In this document: positions 53,320 to 62,129 of the stretch, piece after piece
Layout: every line of letters starts with the position of its first letter
Position numbering within the stretch: position 1 is the stretch's first letter
Source of the DNA: Vibrio porteresiae DSM 19223
Lineage (GTDB): Bacteria; Pseudomonadota; Gammaproteobacteria; Enterobacterales; Vibrionaceae
Assembly (NCBI RefSeq): GCF_024347055.1
Contig: NZ_AP024895.1
Coordinates: forward strand, 3,286,001-3,350,000
DNA: 64,000 nt
Direction: 5' to 3'
Notes under the pieces: generated by a model
Databases searched by the model: none
Seen by the model: the letters and a program-made list of their open reading frames with translations, nothing else
Told to the model about the DNA's origin: nothing
Translations under genes and position numbers: made by a program

Positions 53320-53337
53320 CTAGGTGATTAACGGCTT
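53320..53337 (+). promoter_or_regulatory. Qrr small-RNA pairing site in the aphA leader
   Basis: CTAGGTGA (53320-53327), then four bases, then CGGCTT (53332-53337). These are complementary to UCACCUAG and AAGCCG in the conserved 5' region of Qrr2-5, and the four-base spacing is the same in Qrr as I remember it. Qrr RNAs are known to activate aphA translation through the leader. Confidence 0.65.
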
Positions 53338-53467
53338 TAAAGGTGGCAAAAATAGCACAGATTGTATCGTGCTCGAGGCTGCTTAAACTTGAATAATCGT
53401 GCCAATTAGAAGCACAACTGGAGTTTGAGCTGAACATTTAAAGTTGATTAACACTTGGATTAAACAC

Positions 53468-54007
53468 ATGTCATTACCACACGTAATCCTTACTGTTCTT
53501 AGTACACGCGATGCTACGGGATACGACATCACTAAAGAATTCTCGGCAAGCATTGGTTATTTTTGGAAAGCAAGTCACCAACAAGTTTACCGCGAGCTCA
53601 ACAAAATGGGTCTACAAGGCCTAGTTACTTGTGTGCTTGAACCACAAGAAGGTAAACCTGATCGTAAAGTCTACTCCATCACTGATGCAGGCCGTAGTGC
53701 ACTTGGTGAATGGTTTGATCAACCAACAGCACACCCAACCGTTCGTGATGAATTCAGCGCGAAATTGATGGCTTGTGCAGTACAACCTTCAGCACCTTTC
53801 CGCTTACAACTTTCTGGATTGATTGAAGAATCTAAAAAACTGGTTCATCACTATCAAGAAATTGAAGCTGCGTATTACTCTAATCCAGCAGACCTTGACA
53901 CAACACAACGTCTAGAGCGTTTGACTCTGCGTCGTAATCTACTGGTTCGTAAAGCTTGGATTGAATGGGCACAAGAAGTGCTTACTGAGCTAGACGCAAT
54001 GGCATAA
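53468..54007 (+). CDS. aphA: AphA, low-cell-density quorum-sensing and virulence regulator
   Basis: 179 aa PadR-type winged-helix protein, nearly the same as V. cholerae AphA. Residues 1 to about 85 form the DNA-binding domain (MSLPHVILTVLSTRDATGYDITKEFSASIGYFWKAS... with HQQVYRELNKMG as recognition helix); the rest is an antiparallel helical dimerisation domain. AphA is the master regulator at low cell density, and in V. cholerae activates tcpPH with AphB. The ATG at 53468 (GGAT upstream) gives the known length; a TTG at 53444 would add eight residues. The leader carries quorum-sensing control sites and a strong terminator follows. Confidence 0.98.
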   Translation: MSLPHVILTVLSTRDATGYDITKEFSASIGYFWKASHQQVYRELNKMGLQGLVTCVLEPQEGKPDRKVYSITDAGRSALGEWFDQPTAHPTVRDEFSAKLMACAVQPSAPFRLQLSGLIEESKKLVHHYQEIEAAYYSNPADLDTTQRLERLTLRRNLLVRKAWIEWAQEVLTELDAMA

Positions 54008-54026
54008 TTGCCAAATTATGATTATT

Positions 54027-54060
54027 AAAAAAGGATGATGGGAAACCATCATCCTTTTTT
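54027..54060. terminator. Terminator between aphA and cysE
   Basis: A perfect 15-bp stem, AAAAAAGGATGATGG (54027-54041) with CCATCATCCTTTTTT (54046-54060), and a GAAA loop. The A- and T-runs make it work on both strands. It lies after aphA and 55 bases beyond the cysE stop. Confidence 0.93.
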
Positions 54061-54114
54061 GTTATCTGATTTACATAGTATGTACACCGATGAGCTTGGC
54101 CATCGGCAGTAACA

Positions 54115-54936
54115 CTAGATGCCATCACCAAACATAAACGTTTGTGAGCGACCATTAAACTGTTGGTCCATATCCAAAGAAGGTTTCGCTGATTTTGGTC
54201 GGCCAACAATTTTGGCTGGAACACCAGCCACTGTCGTGTGAGGAGGTACGTTTTGCAACACCACTGAGCATGAGCCAATTTTCGCCCCTTCACCCACTTC
54301 GATGTTACCCAAGATTTTTGCACCAGCGCCAATCATCACGCCTTCACGGATCTTAGGATGGCGATCGCCACTTTCTTTACCCGTACCACCGAGAGTCACA
54401 TCCTGGAGGATAGACACATCATCTTCAACAACCGCGGTTTCACCAATTACAATACCGGTGGCGTGGTCGAGCATGATGCCACGACCAATGCGCGCAGCAG
54501 GGTGAATATCGACTTGGCAAGCAACAGAAATTTGGTTTTGGAAATAGGTCGCCAAAGCTACTCGTCCTTGTTTCCATAGCCAGTTACCTACACGATAGCC
54601 TTGTAGCGCGTGGTAACCTTTAAGGTATAAAAGAGGGATGGAATACATAGAAACCGCAGGGTCACGACTGACCGTTGCACAAATATCACAAGCCGCCGAT
54701 TCAGCAATCAAACCATCAGAAGCAAACGCTTCTTCAATCACTTCACGTACTGCCATTGCTGGCATGGATGCGGTAGCTAGTCGGTTTGCCAGAATATAGC
54801 TCAGTGCCGATCGCAAACTGTCATGCTTAATAATAGTGGCATGATAAAAACTCGCCAACATAGGCTCTTGTTCTGCTTGCTCTCGGGCTTCCTTTACTAT
54901 GGTCTGCCAGACTTTTGTTTGTGCACACTGCTTCAT
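54115..54936 (-). CDS. cysE: Serine O-acetyltransferase
   Basis: 273 aa (E. coli CysE 273). It makes O-acetylserine from serine and acetyl-CoA, the committed step of cysteine synthesis, and is inhibited by cysteine. An N-terminal helical domain (1-140) is followed by the left-handed beta-helix of hexapeptide repeats (DIHPAARIGRGIMLDHATGIVIGETAVVED) with the active-site His-Asp. The C-terminal tail ends MFGDGI, whose final Ile binds CysK. It is downstream of gpsA (83 bases) as in E. coli. Confidence 0.97.
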   Translation of the reverse strand: MKQCAQTKVWQTIVKEAREQAEQEPMLASFYHATIIKHDSLRSALSYILANRLATASMPAMAVREVIEEAFASDGLIAESAACDICATVSRDPAVSMYSIPLLYLKGYHALQGYRVGNWLWKQGRVALATYFQNQISVACQVDIHPAARIGRGIMLDHATGIVIGETAVVEDDVSILQDVTLGGTGKESGDRHPKIREGVMIGAGAKILGNIEVGEGAKIGSCSVVLQNVPPHTTVAGVPAKIVGRPKSAKPSLDMDQQFNGRSQTFMFGDGI

Positions 54937-55019
54937 TCTGATTCACTCTGTCTTCGGCTATATGGGCGATACCGCCCTTATTATGATCCTTATTGAGATA
55001 GGTGGATGCTTAAGCTCAA

Positions 55020-56054
55020 CTATCTTTCCGCTTTCTTGTCGCGCGCGAGAAGGTCTTGCGCGGCCATGTGAGCGTCTTTGCCTTGGTACAATACCTGATA
55101 AATTTGGTCAACGATAGGCATCTCTACGCCCATATGCTGTGCTAAAAGCCAAACTTCTTTAGTATTGCGGTACCCTTCGACCACTTGACCTATCTCTTGC
55201 TGAGCGGTCTCTACATCTTTACCCTGGCCTAGCGCCAAACCAAAACGACGGTTACGTGATTGGTTATCGGTACAAGTAAGTACTAAGTCCCCTAAACCGG
55301 CCATTCCCATAAAGGTTTCGGCTTTGGCACCAAGGGCTGCGCCCAAGCGAGACATCTCGGCTAAACCGCGGGTAATCAGTGCGGTACGTGCATTCGCTCC
55401 GAAGCCTATACCATCGGACATTCCGGCACCGATCGCAATCACATTTTTTACCGCACCGCCAAGTTGAATACCAATAAAATCATCATTGGCATACACACGA
55501 AATGTTTTACTGCAGTGAATTTTCTCTTGTAGATCTTTCACAAATTGAGCGTCAGGAGAAGCAACAGAAATAGCGGTAGGCATTCCCATCGCGAGCTCTT
55601 TAGCAAATGTAGGACCAGATAAAACCGCTAAAGAGTGGTCTTTACCCAACACGTCGAACACCACTTCTTGCAGCAGACGTCCAGTATTCGGTTCTAAACC
55701 TTTTGTCGCCCAGCAGATACGAGTATCAGGACGCAAATGCGGCTGAATATCCTTTAGCACTAGGCCAAACACATGACTTGGAATGACCAATAGGAGATCT
55801 TGGCTCGCTTGTACCGCTTTAGCTAAGTCAGACTCAATAATTAAGCTGTCAGGGAAAACAATGTTGGGAAGGAACTCATGATTAGCTCGATCCGCTTCTA
55901 GACGCGCCATATGGTCTACTTGATGGCCCCAAAGCACGACATTGGCGCCATTTCTCGCTAAAGAAATTGCCAGCGCAGTCCCGTAAGAACCCGCCCCGAT
56001 GACCGTCATCGCGATCGGCTTACCGTAGGGATTATTTACTTGTGCATCTTTCAT
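55020..56054 (-). CDS. gpsA: Glycerol-3-phosphate dehydrogenase [NAD(P)+]
   Basis: 344 aa (E. coli 339). It reduces dihydroxyacetone phosphate to glycerol 3-phosphate for phospholipid synthesis. The dinucleotide loop is VIGAGSYGTALA; the catalytic Lys is in GGAVKNVIAIGAG; LSGPTFAKE is present. It lies between secB and cysE, as in E. coli. Confidence 0.97.
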   Translation of the reverse strand: MKDAQVNNPYGKPIAMTVIGAGSYGTALAISLARNGANVVLWGHQVDHMARLEADRANHEFLPNIVFPDSLIIESDLAKAVQASQDLLLVIPSHVFGLVLKDIQPHLRPDTRICWATKGLEPNTGRLLQEVVFDVLGKDHSLAVLSGPTFAKELAMGMPTAISVASPDAQFVKDLQEKIHCSKTFRVYANDDFIGIQLGGAVKNVIAIGAGMSDGIGFGANARTALITRGLAEMSRLGAALGAKAETFMGMAGLGDLVLTCTDNQSRNRRFGLALGQGKDVETAQQEIGQVVEGYRNTKEVWLLAQHMGVEMPIVDQIYQVLYQGKDAHMAAQDLLARDKKAER

Positions 56055-56097
56055 GTTATTGCCTGATAGATAAGAGAGTCTGTGATGTTATTCTAAA

Positions 56098-56145
56098 CAA
56101 AAAAATGCACATCGCATCGGGTTTATTCGACAGCTTTGTGCATCT
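56098..56145 (-). terminator. Possible terminator of secB
   Basis: ATGCACA (56105-56111) pairs with TGTGCAT (56137-56143) with a long 25-base loop. On the minus strand seven T follow. It lies in the 122-base gap between secB and gpsA. The long loop makes it weak. Confidence 0.5.
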
Positions 56146-56176
56146 AAAAGGAATTGCTTAATCAAGGCAGTGACGA

Positions 56177-56638
56177 TTACGCGTCAGCTTCTACTTGACC
56201 TTGTTGCTGCGCTTGTTGTTGAAGGTAGTTCATGAACAATGCGTCAAAGTTAACTGGCGCTAGGTTCAGTTGAGGGAAAGTACCTTTAACAACTAGGCTA
56301 GAAATTGTTTCACGTGCATATGGGAAAAGGATGTTAGGGCAGAATGCGCCTAGGCAATGAGCCAATTGACCTGCTTCCATATTTTCTGCAGTGAAGATAC
56401 CTGCTTGTTGAACTTCACACAGGAATGCAGTTTCGTCTGCATTTTTCACTGTTACAGTTAAACGCAACACAACTTCAAACGTTGCTTCACCTAGCTCACG
56501 GCTTTGAGTATCTAGATCCAGTTTAACATCTGGATTCCACTCTTTTTGGAAGATTACTGGAGAGTTAGGAGCTTCAAAAGAAACGTCTTTTAGGTAAATA
56601 CGTTGAATAGTGAAGTTTTGTTGTGCTTCTTCAGCCAT
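56177..56638 (-). CDS. secB: SecB, protein-export chaperone
   Basis: 153 aa (E. coli 155). A tetrameric chaperone that keeps preproteins unfolded and delivers them to SecA. The family core is FTIQRIYLKDVSFEAPNSP, then LPCxxFPY-type CPNILFPYARETISSLVVKGTFPQLNLAPVNFDALF. The Gln-rich acidic tail is also typical. It is upstream of gpsA. Confidence 0.97.
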   Translation of the reverse strand: MAEEAQQNFTIQRIYLKDVSFEAPNSPVIFQKEWNPDVKLDLDTQSRELGEATFEVVLRLTVTVKNADETAFLCEVQQAGIFTAENMEAGQLAHCLGAFCPNILFPYARETISSLVVKGTFPQLNLAPVNFDALFMNYLQQQAQQQGQVEADA

Positions 56639-56804
56639 GGTTTTGTCCTTAATACTGATGAATTGGTTTCAAAGTCTTTGGTCCTGAGACTATCGAAGAG
56701 TCGATTAAATCACTAGGTATCAATACGAATACGTGGGAAATATCACAACTCTGATCACTAACTGCTTTCTTTTTCAACAGTTACGCTCAAAACTCTACTA
56801 ACGA

Positions 56805-57242
56805 TTACTTTTTACCACGAACAAGTGGCAGATTTGCTTCATTCCAAGAAATTAAGCCGCTTTTCAGTACAAATACTTTCTCAAAGCCAGCTTTAGCTAA
56901 CAATTCAGCAGATTCTTGGGCTGTTTGCCCTGTTTTACATACCACAATAATTGGGGCAGCTTTGTGACTTTCAAGGCCAGCAAAATTACCTGCTTTGATA
57001 TCAGAAGGTAATACGTTGCGTGATTCAGTAATGTGTCCACGTTTGAACTCGTCTTGGCTACGCACATCAACAACGATGCCGTTTTCGCGGTTAACAAGAT
57101 GAGTCACTTCTGCAGCAGAAATAGTCTTCGCAACAGATTTATAGGATTTGAAGAAATTAATGATCAACGCAACCACAAGACCGATCCAAACGATGGAAAG
57201 GATCATATGTTGTTGGAAAAACTGAATGTACTCGTTTTGCAT
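56805..57242 (-). CDS. yibN: Membrane-anchored rhodanese-like protein (YibN family)
   Basis: 145 aa (E. coli YibN 143). One membrane segment (about 13-31) and a rhodanese domain (about 42-142) with active-site Cys102 in VVCKTGQTAQ. VVDVRSQDEFKRGHI and FVLKSGLISW are family blocks. The ATG at 57242 (AGAG and AGGAT upstream) is preferred to the TTG at 57269, which would add nine residues. In E. coli grxC lies between yibN and secB; here that gap (166 bases) holds nothing I can identify. Substrate unknown. Confidence 0.88.
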   Translation of the reverse strand: MQNEYIQFFQQHMILSIVWIGLVVALIINFFKSYKSVAKTISAAEVTHLVNRENGIVVDVRSQDEFKRGHITESRNVLPSDIKAGNFAGLESHKAAPIIVVCKTGQTAQESAELLAKAGFEKVFVLKSGLISWNEANLPLVRGKK

Positions 57243-57372
57243 ATCCTGTGCTCTTGCAGTGGGGTTCAAAAACAGACAAGGAGTATAACGAGGTTACCTG
57301 CTCGACGCGAGCGCTTACCACACATAAACCTTGTCTATTAGCATGTTTCTGATCTCAAACTGAGATTTCAAC

Positions 57373-58356
57373 TTATGCGCGAGGAAATGGGAAGGCGGTG
57401 ACCTTATCGATATGATCCTCACCTAATGCCAACATGATTAAGCGATCAATCCCCAAAGCGACTCCAGCACAATGAGGAAGACCCGCCTCGAGTGCACCAA
57501 TCAAATGGTAATCAATCGGTTGTGGCGCAAGCCCCATCTCCAGACGTTTCTCGTTATCATGTTCAAAACGCGCTAACTGCTCTGCCGGATTATCCAGCTC
57601 ATGGAAGCCATTCGCCAATTCAATCCCTTTGAAGTACACCTCAAAGCGGTCAGCCACACGCGAATCTTGCGCATTGATCTTAGCTAATGCGGCTTGTGAA
57701 GCTGGGAAGTCGTAAACGAACGCTGGCACTTGTTGGCCAATTTTCGCTTCAACACCAATGCTAAAGAGCAATTGCAACAAAGTATCACGGTCCTCTTCTG
57801 GATCAGCGATATCACTTAACCCCAGTTGAGCTGCAGCCTGTTTTAGCTCTTCCATGCTGCCTTCAAGCGGACACACACCCAACACTTGCAAGAAAGCTTC
57901 TTGATAAGTCAAACGCTGCGCGGGACCACATTTTAGGACGAGCTGCAATAAGTCATCCATTTCATCCATCAACGCATGGTGATCAAAGTCGATGCGATAC
58001 CACTCTAACATCGTAAATTCAGGGTTATGGTAGCGACCATTCTCCTCATTACGAAAAGCTTTGTTGATTTGAAAAATTGAACCACTGCCAGCAGCCAGTA
58101 ATCTTTTCATGTGAAATTCGGGACTGGTCATCAAATGCAAAGAGCTTCCCTGCGCATAGCCTGGACCCACAAACTGAGTTTGGAATGTCTGCAGATGGAC
58201 ATCGGTCACGGTTGCGTGGCTCATCGCTGGGGTATCGACTTCTAGCACATCCCTCGCGTAGAAGAACAGTCGAATCGACTGTAAAAGTTGCGCTCTTTGG
58301 CGCAATTGCTCAATGGAAGCCGTCGGTTTCCAGTCTGCTTTATTGATTTGATGCAT
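57373..58356 (-). CDS. epmA: EpmA, EF-P beta-lysyl transferase (GenX/PoxA)
   Basis: 327 aa (E. coli 325). A truncated class II lysyl-tRNA synthetase without the anticodon domain; it attaches (R)-beta-lysine to EF-P. Motif 2 is FRNEENGRYHNPEFTMLEWYR and motif 3 is GVALGIDRLIMLALG. The target EF-P gene is at the right edge. It is divergent from frdABCD, as in E. coli. Confidence 0.96.
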   Translation of the reverse strand: MHQINKADWKPTASIEQLRQRAQLLQSIRLFFYARDVLEVDTPAMSHATVTDVHLQTFQTQFVGPGYAQGSSLHLMTSPEFHMKRLLAAGSGSIFQINKAFRNEENGRYHNPEFTMLEWYRIDFDHHALMDEMDDLLQLVLKCGPAQRLTYQEAFLQVLGVCPLEGSMEELKQAAAQLGLSDIADPEEDRDTLLQLLFSIGVEAKIGQQVPAFVYDFPASQAALAKINAQDSRVADRFEVYFKGIELANGFHELDNPAEQLARFEHDNEKRLEMGLAPQPIDYHLIGALEAGLPHCAGVALGIDRLIMLALGEDHIDKVTAFPFPRA

Positions 58357-58670
58357 TTTTCACCGCCATTAGCCTAAATATCAGCATAAATAATATCTCG
58401 AACTCGCATTTTATCGATTTTATATGTGATCTAAATCATGTAGAACGTAAATTTAATGCACCTAATTCATCAACTGCATTAAATACCCTACAGAATCAAT
58501 TTTTCATTTTATGATCTTTTTTACACTAGGCGTACCACATAAATTTTGCGTTAGTGGATGTGCCTCAGCCCTGAATTTCTCGACATCTTTCGCTGAGAGT
58601 ACAACTTAAAATGGCACTGGCAACGAGAAGCTGGGCCCACAAATTACAATAATCACACTGGAGGATAACT
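58357..58670. promoter_or_regulatory. epmA-frdA divergent region with FNR/CRP-like site
   Basis: 314 bases. GTGAT-CTAA-ATCAT at 58426-58439 matches the FNR consensus TTGAT-N4-ATCAA at 8 of 10 bases; TGTGA-N6-TCATG in the same stretch also resembles a CRP site. It is 70 bases from epmA and 231 from frdA, which would mean a long frd leader if used for frd. No gene is seen. Confidence 0.5.
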
Positions 58671-60473
58671 GTGCAAACGATCACCACAGATATCGCAGTC
58701 ATCGGCGCCGGCGGCGCTGGTCTTCGCACGGCAATTGCAGCAGCAGAAGCAAACCCAGATCTAGAAGTAGCTCTGATTTCAAAAGTTTATCCTATGCGTT
58801 CACACACTGTAGCTGCCGAAGGTGGCTCTGCTGCAGTGATCAAGGAAGAAGATAGCCTTGATAACCACTTTAACGACACCGTTGGCGGTGGCGACTGGTT
58901 ATGTGATCAGGATGTGGTTGATTATTTCGTTTCTCACTCAACTAACGAAATGATCCAAATGGAACAATGGGGTTGTCCATGGAGCCGTAAAGAAAACGGT
59001 GAAGTGAACGTTCGCCGTTTCGGTGGTATGAAAGTTGAACGTACTTGGTTCGCTGCGGATAAAACCGGCTTCCATATGCTTCATACCCTGTTCCAAACTT
59101 CAATGAAATACCCACAAATCAAACGCTTCGACGAATACTTCGTAGTCGACCTGATCGAAAACGATGGCCAAATCCAAGGTCTAGTATGTATTCACATGTC
59201 TGAAGGCGAATTGGTTGTTATCAAAGCGAAATCTGTTGTTCTAGCAACAGGTGGTGCAGGTCGTGTTTACCACTGTAACACCAACGGCGGTATCGTTACT
59301 GGCGACGGTATGGCACTGGCTTATCGTCACGGCGTTCCTCTACGCGACATGGAATTCGTACAATACCACCCAACTGGTCTACCAGGTACTGGTATTTTGA
59401 TGACTGAAGGTTGTCGTGGTGAAGGCGGTATTATCGTTAACAAAAACGGCTACCGTTACCTACAAGACTACGGTCTAGGACCAGAAACTCCAGTGGGTCA
59501 CCCTAAGAACAAATACATGGAACTCGGTCCTCGTGACAAAGTTTCACAAGCGTTCTGGCATGAACAACAAAAAGGCAACACTATCAAGCACCCACTAGGT
59601 GACGTAGTAATGCTTGACCTTCGCCACCTAGGTGAAGAGTACCTACAAGAACGTCTACCATTCATCTGTGAACTTGCGAAAGCATACGTGAACGTGGATC
59701 CAGCTAAAGAGCCGATTCCAATTCGTCCAACTGTTCACTACACCATGGGTGGTATCGAAGCAGACATCAACTGTGAGACTCGCATTAAAGGTCTATACGC
59801 TGTGGGTGAATGTGCTTCTTCTGGTCTGCACGGTGCAAACCGTCTAGGTTCTAACTCTCTAGCTGAATTCGTAGTATTCGGTCGCGTAGCTGGTGAAAAC
59901 GCAGTGAAACACGCTGAAGAATTCTCTGGTTGGAACGAAGAGTCAATCAAGGCTCAAGTGAAAGCTGTAGAAGATCGCATCAATACATTGCTAAGCCAAG
60001 AAGGTGATGAAAACTGGGCGGATATCCGTACCGAAATGGGTCACTCAATGGAAGCAGGTTGTGGTATCTACCGCGAAGAACACTTGATGCAAGAAACCAT
60101 CGATAAACTTGCTGAGCTGAAAGAACGTTACAAACGCATCAGCATTAAAGACAAAGGCAAAGTATTCAACACTGACTTGCTTTACGCAATCGAAGTGGGT
60201 TACGGCCTAGATGTTGCTCAAGCGATGGTTCACTCTGCAATTCTACGTAAAGAGTCACGTGGTGCACACCAACGTCTAGACGAAGGTTGTACTGAACGTG
60301 ATGACGTGAACTACCTAAGACACTCACTAGCATTCTTCCAAGAAGGCTCTGCACCTAGCATCGATTACAGCCCAGTAACGATTACTAAGTCTCAACCTAA
60401 AGCTCGTCTGTACGGTGACGCTGCAGAACAAGCAGCAGCGGCAGAAAAAGCAGCACAAGAGGAGCAAAAATAA
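58671..60473 (+). CDS. frdA: Fumarate reductase flavoprotein subunit
   Basis: 600 aa (E. coli 602). It carries covalent FAD on His45 (MRSHTVAAEGG) and reduces fumarate to succinate. Active-site landmarks: REGGI-type CRGEGGIIVN, HYTMGGIE and ANRLGSNSLAE. The start is GTG at 58671 with GGAGGA upstream, as in E. coli frdA. The Ala-rich tail (AAEQAAAAEKAAQEEQK) is an odd low-complexity end. The stop overlaps the frdB start (TAATG). Confidence 0.98.
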   Translation: MQTITTDIAVIGAGGAGLRTAIAAAEANPDLEVALISKVYPMRSHTVAAEGGSAAVIKEEDSLDNHFNDTVGGGDWLCDQDVVDYFVSHSTNEMIQMEQWGCPWSRKENGEVNVRRFGGMKVERTWFAADKTGFHMLHTLFQTSMKYPQIKRFDEYFVVDLIENDGQIQGLVCIHMSEGELVVIKAKSVVLATGGAGRVYHCNTNGGIVTGDGMALAYRHGVPLRDMEFVQYHPTGLPGTGILMTEGCRGEGGIIVNKNGYRYLQDYGLGPETPVGHPKNKYMELGPRDKVSQAFWHEQQKGNTIKHPLGDVVMLDLRHLGEEYLQERLPFICELAKAYVNVDPAKEPIPIRPTVHYTMGGIEADINCETRIKGLYAVGECASSGLHGANRLGSNSLAEFVVFGRVAGENAVKHAEEFSGWNEESIKAQVKAVEDRINTLLSQEGDENWADIRTEMGHSMEAGCGIYREEHLMQETIDKLAELKERYKRISIKDKGKVFNTDLLYAIEVGYGLDVAQAMVHSAILRKESRGAHQRLDEGCTERDDVNYLRHSLAFFQEGSAPSIDYSPVTITKSQPKARLYGDAAEQAAAAEKAAQEEQK

Positions 60474-61213
60474 TGGCAGCTCAACGCATTCAAAAAGTAA
60501 AAATCCTTCGCTACGACCCAGCGACTGATACAGAACCACATCATCAAACATTTGATGTGCCATGTGATGACACCACTTCTGTGCTTGATGCTCTTGGCTA
60601 CATCAAAGATCACCTAGACAAAGACCTTTCTTTCCGTTGGTCTTGCCGTATGGCGATCTGTGGCTCTTGCGGCATGATGGTTGACAATGTGCCTAAGCTA
60701 GCTTGTAAAGCGTTCCTACGTGACTATCCAAATGGTCTTACTATCGAACCTTTAGCAAACTTCCCAATTGAGAAAGACTTGATTGTTGATATGACTCCGT
60801 TCATCGAACGTCTAGAAGCAATCAAACCTTACATCATTGGTAACGATCGCAAAGTGTCTGATGGCCCTAACCTTCAAACTCCTGAAGAGATGGCTCGCTA
60901 CAAACAGTTCGCTGGTTGTATCAACTGTGGTCTTTGCTACGCAGCATGTCCTCAATTCGGTTTGAACCCTGAGTTCATCGGTCCAGCTGCACTAACGCTA
61001 GCTCACCGTTACAACCTAGATACACGTGACCACGGTAAAGCAGAACGTATGAAACTGATCAACGGTGAAAACGGCGCATGGGGCTGTACTTTCGTTGGTT
61101 ACTGTTCTGAAGTATGTCCTAAACACGTTGACCCAGCAGCAGCTGTTAACCAAGGCAAAGTGGAGTCTACTAAAGACTTCGTTATCGCTATGCTGAAACC
61201 TCAGGAGGCCTAA
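60473..61213 (+). CDS. frdB: Fumarate reductase iron-sulfur subunit
   Basis: 246 aa (E. coli 244). The [2Fe-2S] Cys are in CRMAICGSCGMMV and LAC; the [4Fe-4S] and [3Fe-4S] Cys are in CINCGLCYAACPQF and CTFVGYCSEVCPKHV. It passes electrons from menaquinol at FrdCD to FrdA. One-base overlap with frdA and two bases to frdC indicate a single operon. Confidence 0.98.
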   Translation: MAAQRIQKVKILRYDPATDTEPHHQTFDVPCDDTTSVLDALGYIKDHLDKDLSFRWSCRMAICGSCGMMVDNVPKLACKAFLRDYPNGLTIEPLANFPIEKDLIVDMTPFIERLEAIKPYIIGNDRKVSDGPNLQTPEEMARYKQFAGCINCGLCYAACPQFGLNPEFIGPAALTLAHRYNLDTRDHGKAERMKLINGENGAWGCTFVGYCSEVCPKHVDPAAAVNQGKVESTKDFVIAMLKPQEA

Positions 61214-61215
61214 GG

Positions 61216-61599
61216 ATGAGTAACCGTAAACCGTATGTTCGTGAAATGAAACGCACTTGGTGGCAAAGCTCTCCTTTCTACCGCTTCTACATGGTGCGTG
61301 AAGCAACTGTACTACCTTTGATTCTATTTACCCTATTCATCACTATTGGTTTGGGTGCATTAGTTAAAGGTGCTGACGCTTGGGCAAGTTGGCTACAATT
61401 TATGGCTAACCCAGTGGTTATCGCAATCAACATCGTTGCACTTGCTGGTAGCCTGTTCCACGCGTTTACTTACTTCAACATGATGCCTCAAGTTGTGCCA
61501 ATCCGCGTTGGTGGCAAACTATTGGACAAGAAAATTATTGTTCTTAGCCAATGGCTGATTGTGGCTGTTATTTCTCTTATCGTTCTGTATTTCGTGTAA
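61216..61599 (+). CDS. frdC: Fumarate reductase membrane anchor subunit C
   Basis: 127 aa (E. coli 131) with three membrane segments (about 25-48, 60-85, 105-127). The N-terminal SNRKPYVREMKRTWWQSSPFYRFYMVREAT is the family signature and part of the menaquinol site. It has AGGAGGCCTAAGG upstream and lies two bases after frdB. Confidence 0.96.
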   Translation: MSNRKPYVREMKRTWWQSSPFYRFYMVREATVLPLILFTLFITIGLGALVKGADAWASWLQFMANPVVIAINIVALAGSLFHAFTYFNMMPQVVPIRVGGKLLDKKIIVLSQWLIVAVISLIVLYFV

Positions 61600-61609
61600 G
61601 GAGTTCATC

Positions 61610-61975
61610 ATGATCAATTCTAATCCTAGACGTTCTGATGAGCCAATTTGGTGGAGTCTGTTTGGTGCAGGCGGTACTTGGTTCGCAATGATTACTCCAA
61701 TTACTGTTCTTGTTCTGGGCATTCTAGCTCCGCTAGGTTTCCTTGACGCAGATGCATTGAGCTACGACCGCGTGGTGGCTTTCGCTACCAATATCATTGG
61801 TGCACTGTTCATCATCGCAAGTATTGCTCTACCAATGTGGCATGCGATGCACCGTGTTCACCACGGTATGCACGACCTTAAATTCCATACCGGAACTTTT
61901 GGTAAAGTGATTTGCTACGCGATTGCTGCACTGTTTACCATTTTGAGCATTGTATTTGTCGTAATGCTATTTTAA
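61610..61975 (+). CDS. frdD: Fumarate reductase membrane anchor subunit D
   Basis: 121 aa (E. coli 119), three membrane segments, with MWHAMHRVHHGMHDL as the His-rich family block. The ATG at 61610 has AAGGAG 7 bases upstream; a longer frame from 61559 lies inside frdC and is rejected. It ends the operon, and a terminator follows. Confidence 0.96.
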   Translation: MINSNPRRSDEPIWWSLFGAGGTWFAMITPITVLVLGILAPLGFLDADALSYDRVVAFATNIIGALFIIASIALPMWHAMHRVHHGMHDLKFHTGTFGKVICYAIAALFTILSIVFVVMLF

Positions 61976-61980
61976 GTTGT

Positions 61981-62020
61981 CGAGCGCCGATGTGGTAAAA
62001 CGCATCGGCGCTTTCTTTTA
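61981..62020 (+). terminator. Rho-independent terminator of frdABCD
   Basis: AGCGCCGATG (61983-61992) pairs with CATCGGCGCT (62003-62012), followed by TTCTTTT. It is 8 bases after the frdD stop. Confidence 0.92.
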
Positions 62021-62129
62021 CCCTATAAAAAACAAGGTGCATAAAAACATCAATTATATTAAGCACCTTTATTGATAAACATCCCTCTTGCGTTCGGTTT
62101 TTATTATTTCAAGCTGAGGTATAAGCTTA

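Larger units (their letters stand above)
53129..53467 (+). promoter_or_regulatory. ppc-aphA intergenic regulatory region
   Basis: 339 bases holding the ppc terminator (53157-53190), a LuxR/HapR-like site (53201-53222), a possible -10 TATACT (53270-53275) and a Qrr pairing site (53320-53337). A start of transcription near 53282 would put the HapR-like site at about -81 to -60 and the Qrr site at about +39. No gene is seen. Confidence 0.6.
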
